In this document: positions 23,652-28,827 of the stretch, one piece after another
Layout of the letters: each line of letters starts with the position of its first letter
Numbering within the stretch: position 1 is the stretch's first letter
NCBI GenBank assembly: GCA_036652735.1
Contig: JAVVVI010000030.1
Coordinates: 1 to 28,827 of the forward strand
Reading direction: 5' to 3'
From: JAGOGN01 sp036652735
GTDB taxonomy: Bacteria > Bacillota > Clostridia > Lachnospirales > Lachnospiraceae
DNA: 28,827 bases
The notes under the pieces: model-generated
Seen by the model: the letters and a program-made list of their open reading frames with translations, nothing else
The model's database searches: none
What the model was told of the DNA's origin: nothing
Program-made: the position numbers and the translations under genes

Positions 23652-25799
23652 TCAGTCTAGAATGAATCTTTTGCCCATTCGAATTAAGAGCTCATTTGTA
23701 ATGCTGCCAGAATCAGCGGCAATAGCAGAAGCGGACAGTTCATCGTTCCCATCTTTTCCAATTAGTGTCACAATATCTCCAATGGATACTCGATCAATAC
23801 CGGTTACATCGATGATTAATTGATCCATGCAAATTTGCCCCACGATAGGTGCGCGATGGCCATTTATTAAGACTTTGCCGTTTTCATAGGATAAACTTCT
23901 AGGCACCCCATCCGCATAGCCCATGGGTACCACAGCGATTTTACAAGCTTTCTTCGTAATATAAGCTCTGCCATAGCCAACACTTTCACCACATTGTACC
24001 TGCCTTATAAGGACAATCTGAGATTTTAAGGAAAGAACCGGACGCAAATCAAGCTGTAATTTTGTTTCATCATTTGGTGAGCTTAGTACACCGTATAATG
24101 CAATGCCGATTCTGGCATAATTGCAGCTAAGCTCGGGATAATTCAAAAGCCCATAGCTGCTTTGAATGTGTATTTTAGGAATCTTTATTCGATCTTCCTT
24201 TAACTCTTCAATCAAGGAATAAAAGTGTTTAATCTGCAGTTTGGTGAAATGGACATCTTCCGCAATCAGGCTGTCTGAAGCACACAAATGCGTATAGATT
24301 CCCAATACCTGAATATAGTTCATTCGAAATAGTTGTTTGATGGCTTCCTTATCTTCGTAATCAAATCCAAGGCGGTGCATTCCGGTATCAATTTTGATAT
24401 GTGCTTTTAAATTATAGCCCTGTTTGTTTAGTTTTACGGCATAGTCATAATCAATTAAGGTTTGCATAAGGTCATATTTGTAGAGTTCTTTTGCCCGTGT
24501 AGCCGGCGTGAAACCAAGAATTAGAATTTCGTCGTTGATTCCATAACGACGTAATTGAATGCCCTCATCAATTGTGGCAACAGCAAAGGATTTTACACCA
24601 ATCTGGTTTATATAGGTAGCGATCTCAAAGGCGCCGTGACCATATGCATCCGATTTCACTACTGCCATAAATTCACAATCTTTTGGCATAGCCTTTTTTA
24701 GTACGGTTACATTATTCTTAAGATTAGGATAATCGATTTCTAACCAAGCTCTTTCATTCTCCCTTATAAATTTTCCTTTCTTTTTGCTGTCTAATTTATG
24801 AAACAGGAAAAGCGTCAATATAGCGAATATAGTAGATAGAATACTAACCGACAAATAATGTACAAGACTGTTTTCAATAAACAATGCCTGCATATGGGTT
24901 ATCTTCGCAAACAGTCGCAGAATAACAATTATAATCGGATGAATAATGTAGAGCACAAGTGCCAATTTACAAAGATACACATTTCTTTTCCCAGGGAAAA
25001 GGGTAAGAGCATTAAACAGAAAATACATACATGGAATCAGAAAAAAATACATGCTGTCGTGACGCTGTAATCCACCAATGTGTAATAGCATACCCTCGCC
25101 AATCATCAGAATTAAGGAAACACTAAATCCAATAAAACTATTTTTTAGCGAAACTCGCGTGGATTTATTGGAAAGCATACCACCCAACAAAAAAAATATG
25201 GGAGCAAAAAAAATACCGTTTCTTGTATAATCTGACACCTGGAAAATGCACTTATAGATTCCATTTAATAATGGTATTTTTTCTGTAATTCCATAGTAGC
25301 TGTCACCAAACAATCCAATGAGATACAGGGCAGAGGTGATGAGTAAAGCCTTCCTGTAATTATAATGGCATTGTTTGACAAGAAACCAAGCAATGATTCC
25401 ACCGATGATTGCGCTGGGAAGATACCATAAATGATAAAATGTCCCGTCAAAGAAAATATCCTTAAGAATATTGGGAAGTAAGTTTGCTACCTTAAAATAA
25501 CCGCTATAAATATTCAATGGCAGATAGAGAAGAATGGAAACACCGTATAGCAGTGCTGTTTTCTGTACAAACAAGTTTCGCTTATGTTCGTTACGGCGAT
25601 ACCTTGTAATAAGAAAAAAACCGGAGGTCATGAAGAAAAAAGGAACCGCAACACGGGCGATAATGCGGGTTAGGATAAAGTCGCCTGTTTCGGTGTAGGA
25701 CAGCAGTGGCGAGGTGTGGATGGCAATGACAAGGAAGGCGGCGATTAATCGAAAATAATCGATTCCACTTTTTTTATTTTGTAATGTTATCATACTCAT
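23652..25799 (-). CDS. vanT: VanT-type membrane serine racemase (acyltransferase-3 + alanine racemase fusion)
   Basis: A 715-residue bifunctional protein of VanT type. VanT supplies D-serine for peptidoglycan precursors ending in D-Ala-D-Ser. Residues 1-340 form an acyltransferase-3-like membrane domain of about ten helices with the IDYFRLIAAFLVIAIHT motif (H28 in the family's catalytic position), thought to mediate L-Ser uptake. Residues 350-715 are a PLP-dependent alanine/serine racemase: K382 in VVKSDAYGHG is the PLP lysine and Y609 in SVGYGRAY the catalytic tyrosine. It follows vanG by 2 bases with no room for vanXY. The start MSMITLQNKK lies within the vanG stop region and may be coupled to it. 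An alternative reading as a plain alanine racemase is excluded by the fused membrane domain. Confidence 0.93.
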   Translation of the reverse strand: MSMITLQNKKSGIDYFRLIAAFLVIAIHTSPLLSYTETGDFILTRIIARVAVPFFFMTSGFFLITRYRRNEHKRNLFVQKTALLYGVSILLYLPLNIYSGYFKVANLLPNILKDIFFDGTFYHLWYLPSAIIGGIIAWFLVKQCHYNYRKALLITSALYLIGLFGDSYYGITEKIPLLNGIYKCIFQVSDYTRNGIFFAPIFFLLGGMLSNKSTRVSLKNSFIGFSVSLILMIGEGMLLHIGGLQRHDSMYFFLIPCMYFLFNALTLFPGKRNVYLCKLALVLYIIHPIIIVILRLFAKITHMQALFIENSLVHYLSVSILSTIFAILTLFLFHKLDSKKKGKFIRENERAWLEIDYPNLKNNVTVLKKAMPKDCEFMAVVKSDAYGHGAFEIATYINQIGVKSFAVATIDEGIQLRRYGINDEILILGFTPATRAKELYKYDLMQTLIDYDYAVKLNKQGYNLKAHIKIDTGMHRLGFDYEDKEAIKQLFRMNYIQVLGIYTHLCASDSLIAEDVHFTKLQIKHFYSLIEELKEDRIKIPKIHIQSSYGLLNYPELSCNYARIGIALYGVLSSPNDETKLQLDLRPVLSLKSQIVLIRQVQCGESVGYGRAYITKKACKIAVVPMGYADGVPRSLSYENGKVLINGHRAPIVGQICMDQLIIDVTGIDRVSIGDIVTLIGKDGNDELSASAIAADSGSITNELLIRMGKRFILD

Positions 25800-25801
25800 T
25801 G

Positions 25802-26848
25802 CTATTCATATAACCCAATCAGCTTATCCAGCATGTCAGCAAAGGACAAGCCAATACCTTTCATCATATTCGGATAACGGCTGTGTGAGGTGAAACCGGG
25901 AATTGTATTCACCTCATTAAATACAAGTTCATCATTTGGTGTTAAGAATAGATCTACTCGGGCGAATCCGGAACATCCAAGTGTTCTATAGATTGTTTTA
26001 GCAGCTTCCTGTATTCTTTTTTCACAAGCAGAATCAATTTTTGCAGGCATAAAAATTTTGGATGATTTCAAGGTATATTTTTCCGTAAAATCAAAAAAAC
26101 CTCCTGATAATTGTATTTCATCAACCCGACCAACAGTTAGTGTATCCGTTCCCAATATGGCACAGCCCACTTCAAATCCTTGGATTGCTTCCTCAACAAT
26201 AACCTGGCTGTCGTGCTGAAATGCCAGATCCACTGCGGTTTGAAGATCCTGCTTTTGTGTCACTCTCGTGATTCCATAGGAGGAACCAGCTCGAACAGGC
26301 TTAACGAAAAGCGGATAGCACAGGTTATTGTCAATTTCACTAAGAGCTGCTTTGGTTGTAGATGGATGAAAGGTTACTGCTTTGGGTACGGCGATACCCA
26401 TAAGGCTTACAAGTTTATGCGCTCTGTCCTTGTCCATACATAATGCGGAGGAGAGCATATCACAACCCACAATTGGTAAACCCGAGAGCTCAAACAGCCC
26501 CTGAAGAGTTCCGTCCTCACCATTCTTGCCATGCAATACGGGGAAGACCAGGTCCACGTCAAGGTAGGAATAGTTCTCTGCACCTAGCTCAATAAATCCT
26601 TTTTCGGATGGATTTTGAGAGACAATGACAGAACGAAGATTTAGGGAGTCTTCACACCAGGTATTATCAAGGATCTTGCAATAGCTTCCCATATAGTGAT
26701 ACCATTCACCACTTCTTGTAATGCCAATGGGGATAACCCGGTATTTATCCGTATTGATATGCTCAAGAACTGAAGATACAGATTGAAGCGACACCTGATA
26801 CTCCGTTGAATTTCCTCCAAAAATAACCGCAATTTTTTTTTGTTGCAT
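25802..26848 (-). CDS. vanG: VanG-type D-Ala-D-Ser ligase
   Basis: An ATP-grasp D-alanine-D-X ligase of 348 residues. The sequence from MQQKKIAVIFGGNSTEYQVSLQS to the end closely resembles what I recall of enterococcal VanG, including PVLHGKNGEDGTLQG (about 112-126), CMDKDRAHKLVSL (about 147-159), FVKPVRAGSSYGI, the omega-loop EKYTLKSSKIFMPA (about 261-274) and the C-terminal NEVNTIPGFTSHSRYPNMM. This pattern fits D-Ala-D-Ser ligases better than D-Ala-D-Lac ligases. It is the first structural gene after vanS, separated by 164 bases that hold its promoter region. Start ATG at 26848 has an AGAGGTA ribosome-binding site 7 bases upstream. The D-Ser specificity is inferred from similarity and from the vanT neighbour. 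Confidence 0.92.
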   Translation of the reverse strand: MQQKKIAVIFGGNSTEYQVSLQSVSSVLEHINTDKYRVIPIGITRSGEWYHYMGSYCKILDNTWCEDSLNLRSVIVSQNPSEKGFIELGAENYSYLDVDLVFPVLHGKNGEDGTLQGLFELSGLPIVGCDMLSSALCMDKDRAHKLVSLMGIAVPKAVTFHPSTTKAALSEIDNNLCYPLFVKPVRAGSSYGITRVTQKQDLQTAVDLAFQHDSQVIVEEAIQGFEVGCAILGTDTLTVGRVDEIQLSGGFFDFTEKYTLKSSKIFMPAKIDSACEKRIQEAAKTIYRTLGCSGFARVDLFLTPNDELVFNEVNTIPGFTSHSRYPNMMKGIGLSFADMLDKLIGLYE

Positions 26849-26907
26849 TTTAAATACCTCTTTTTTCTATATTTTTATCGCTTATTTGATTATTGTATAT
26901 AACAAAA

Positions 26908-26976
26908 GCACTCTTTCTTTGATACTATTATAGTATCAAAAAAAAGAGTGCAGTTTTTCCGTTTGCGGTAACGGAA
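26908..26976 (-). promoter_or_regulatory. Control region between vanS and vanG: hairpin, embedded -10 and 7-bp inverted repeat
   Basis: A long hairpin (26908-26951; arms of about 20 bases, 3-base loop, one bulge and one mismatch) is followed on the minus strand by TTTTGTT. A perfect TATAAT sits in its loop (26932-26927), with a poor -35 17 bases upstream. Immediately upstream is a perfect inverted repeat TTCCGTT-N6-AACGGAA (26957-26976), centred near -46 relative to a start at about 26920, the position typical for an activator of the OmpR/PhoB family such as VanR. The hairpin may also terminate the vanRS transcript. Confidence 0.6.
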
Positions 26977-27012
26977 TTCTAAAATTATTCTATTGAATTT
27001 CTTACGATTTTA

Positions 27013-28134
27013 TTACGACAGGGGAAGAGTAACGGTAAATTCAATTCGCTCATTTTCGCTGGATGCAATAATGGTTCCATGGTGATAGTCTATAATTTCC
27101 TTTGCAATGGCAAGTCCAAGCCCCGCACCGCCATTATTTGAACTTCGTGAAGTATCTAAACGATAAAATTGCTCAAAAATGCGATTGATTTTTCCCTTGG
27201 GAATAGTATTGCCATGATTTACAAAACGAATGGTTGCTTCACCATGGTTTTCCCATGCAGAAATTTCAATCTCATTATTTTCAAAACTGTAAAACACAGC
27301 ATTTCTCAAAAGATTATCAAACACCCGCTGGATTTTGTTGACATCACACTTTACCATAATATCGGTGGTTATATTAAGTTTGCATTGTAAGTTCTTTTCA
27401 AGGAACATAGGCTTAAAATCAAAGGTAAGCTGTTCAAGCAGTCGGGTGAGGTTAATATTGCTGTATTGAAGTTCGATAGTGGAAAGATTAAATCTCGTTA
27501 TTTCAAAAAACTCGTTGATTAAATCTTCAAGTCGTTGTGCTTTATCAAGAGAGATGGAAAGATATTTTTCTTTTAATTCCTGGGATATTTGACCTTCGTC
27601 ACGGAGAAGCGTTAAATAGCCAATGACAGAGGTGAGTGGGGTTTTTAGGTCATGGGCCAAATAAACAACAAGATCGTTCTTTCGTTGCTCTGCCTCTTTT
27701 GCAGCCCTGGAATTGACTAATGCCTTTTCTCTCACAAGGTTTAGCTCATGTTCTATATTGAACAGGATATCGGAAAGAATAATTGGATCTGTAGTAGGTG
27801 TTGCCAATTGTTCTGAAGCTGTAACAACCTCATCCAAATAGCTCAGTGGCTTGGAAATAAAATAGTAGGTAATAAAAATCCAACCCAGTAACATTGGCAC
27901 ACCCACGAACACAAGAATGTAATCTTTTATAAAACTCAAAATCAAATAGAGTGGATTATTACTATACCATATGAACAAATTACTAAACTGCCATGCTAAA
28001 AGCACAAGTACGATTAGGGTGACAACAAAAACAATAATAGTAATAAAGTATTGAACCAATAGTCTTCGAGATACTTCACTGCGCCGCCTTTTCTTACGTT
28101 TGTTTTGGTCACTCTTATTCAATGGCATAGCCAA
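27013..28134 (-). CDS. vanS: VanS-type sensor histidine kinase
   Basis: A 373-residue membrane sensor kinase. Two membrane helices (about 27-50 and 71-93) flank a short extracellular loop of about 20 residues, as in the small-sensor VanS types. A HAMP-like linker leads to the HisKA domain with H161 in YLAHDLKTPLTSV, then the HATPase with N box RVFDNLLRNAV, G1 region and GGAGLGLAIAKE near 330-341. It overlaps vanR by 20 bases with a GGGGGG ribosome-binding site, so the pair is co-translated. In VanG systems VanS and VanR control the resistance genes; whether this sensor detects vancomycin cannot be read from the sequence. Confidence 0.85.
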   Translation of the reverse strand: MAMPLNKSDQNKRKKRRRSEVSRRLLVQYFITIIVFVVTLIVLVLLAWQFSNLFIWYSNNPLYLILSFIKDYILVFVGVPMLLGWIFITYYFISKPLSYLDEVVTASEQLATPTTDPIILSDILFNIEHELNLVREKALVNSRAAKEAEQRKNDLVVYLAHDLKTPLTSVIGYLTLLRDEGQISQELKEKYLSISLDKAQRLEDLINEFFEITRFNLSTIELQYSNINLTRLLEQLTFDFKPMFLEKNLQCKLNITTDIMVKCDVNKIQRVFDNLLRNAVFYSFENNEIEISAWENHGEATIRFVNHGNTIPKGKINRIFEQFYRLDTSRSSNNGGAGLGLAIAKEIIDYHHGTIIASSENERIEFTVTLPLS

Positions 28135-28813
28135 CCCCCCATACTGTTTTTATGAATTTTGGATTCTTAGCAGGTTCGTGAAGTTTTTCCCGTAATCTTC
28201 CCATATGGGCCATAATGGTGTTGTTGTTATTAAGGTACTTTTCGCCCCATACCGCCTCGAACAGTTCCTCCGAAGAAACAACTTTTCCTTTATGGTCGCA
28301 CAGATACCAAAGCACGGAAAATTCAATGGGTGTAAGAAAGACTTCCTTGCCGAATAAACTGCACTTGTGAGTATCTTTGTTAATGAAAAGCCCTCTAATA
28401 TCATATTCGCTGGCAGAGATATCTGCGGATTCATTATTGCTATTATATTTAACATAGCGCCGTAATTGCGTTTTTACTCTTGCCACAACTTCCAGGGGAT
28501 TAAATGGTTTCGTTATGTAATCGTCGGCACCTATAGTAAGTCCCATTATTTTATCGGTGTCCTCAACCTTTGCAGTGAGCATAATAATAGGATAAAGATA
28601 CTGTTCTCGAATTTTTTTGCAAATCCGAAATCCGTCAATATCGGGAAGCATCACATCTAAAATTGCGAGGTCTAATTTTGTGGATGCAATACATTGCAAG
28701 GCTTCAATGCCATTGTAAAACTTGTATACGGTATAGCCATCATTTTCAAGATAAACTTCAATTAAATCGGCAATTTCTTTTTCGTCATCCACAATTAGAA
28801 TCGTTTCATTCAT
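28115..28813 (-). CDS. vanR: VanR-type OmpR/PhoB response regulator
   Basis: A 232-residue response regulator with a receiver domain (1-120; DD at 9-10, phospho-acceptor D53 in LAILDVMLPDIDG, Thr in IIMLTAK, Lys in YITKPF) and a winged-helix DNA-binding domain (about 135-230; LTPIEFSVLWYLCDHKGKV and the VWGEKY and HMGRLREKL segments). It is the first gene of the vanR-vanS-vanG-vanT row, and its promoter lies beyond the right edge. The 5' end is complete, with a weak GAGC/GTGAGCC leader. Placing it as VanR rests mainly on the adjacent vanS-vanG-vanT. Confidence 0.85.
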   Translation of the reverse strand: MNETILIVDDEKEIADLIEVYLENDGYTVYKFYNGIEALQCIASTKLDLAILDVMLPDIDGFRICKKIREQYLYPIIMLTAKVEDTDKIMGLTIGADDYITKPFNPLEVVARVKTQLRRYVKYNSNNESADISASEYDIRGLFINKDTHKCSLFGKEVFLTPIEFSVLWYLCDHKGKVVSSEELFEAVWGEKYLNNNNTIMAHMGRLREKLHEPAKNPKFIKTVWGVGYAIE

Positions 28814-28827
28814 ATTGGCTCACGCTC

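Noticed and set aside
23652..25799. vanT as an artefactual fusion of two genes by a frameshift
   Set aside because: Both domains lie in one uninterrupted frame and this acyltransferase-racemase fusion is the known VanT architecture.

Overview
The window is the replication-origin region of an AT-rich, low-GC Gram-positive chromosome, most likely a Lachnospiraceae/Clostridia bacterium. This is inferred from the gene order around dnaA, from two families that I associate with this group (DUF4446 and DUF3881), from the PF06541 membrane protein next to gyrA, and from parS sites of the Bacillus/Clostridium type. No 16S gene is present, so genus cannot be fixed.

Left arm (1-9840, genes on the minus strand, reading away from the origin): tRNA-Ser(GCU), a PF06541 membrane protein, then gyrA, gyrB, recF, yaaA, dnaN and dnaA. 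The spacings from dnaN to gyrA are -4 to 28 bases, so they look like one operon. Strand polarity flips between dnaA and rpmH (9841-10332). The origin appears bipartite. A cluster of DnaA boxes with an 11-bp tandem repeat lies upstream of dnaA. A second zone between dnaA and dnaN carries further boxes, DnaA-trio-like triplets and an AT-only unwinding segment arranged as in Bacillus subtilis.

Right arm (10333-23546, mostly plus strand): rpmH, rnpA, yidD, yidC, jag, mnmE, mnmG and rsmG, covering ribosome, RNase P, membrane insertion and tRNA modification functions. An insertion-like block follows: a head-on, membrane-anchored alpha/beta hydrolase-fold protein that seems to lack its catalytic histidine, and a DegS/DegU-like two-component pair. 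Two perfect parS sites then precede parA-parB, followed by DUF4446 and DUF3881 genes, a decayed tRNA-Arg copy and an intact tRNA-Arg(CCU).

Right end (23652-28813, all minus strand, head-on to replication): a vanG-type glycopeptide-resistance-like cluster, vanR-vanS-vanG-vanT. The D,D-peptidase gene vanXY, expected between the ligase and the racemase, is absent and vanG is followed by vanT after 2 bases. The vanS-vanG gap holds a long hairpin with an embedded TATAAT and a perfect 7-bp inverted repeat just upstream, a good candidate for a VanR-activated promoter. The cluster starts right after the 3' end of tRNA-Arg, a classic integration position.

The observations most worth following are the incomplete van cluster and its control region, the decayed tRNA copy in the tRNA-Arg leader, two LexA-box-like motifs (before the sensor kinase and the DUF4446 gene), the DnaA-trio/DUE arrangement, and unusual residues at normally conserved positions in YidC, RnpA and the hydrolase-fold protein.
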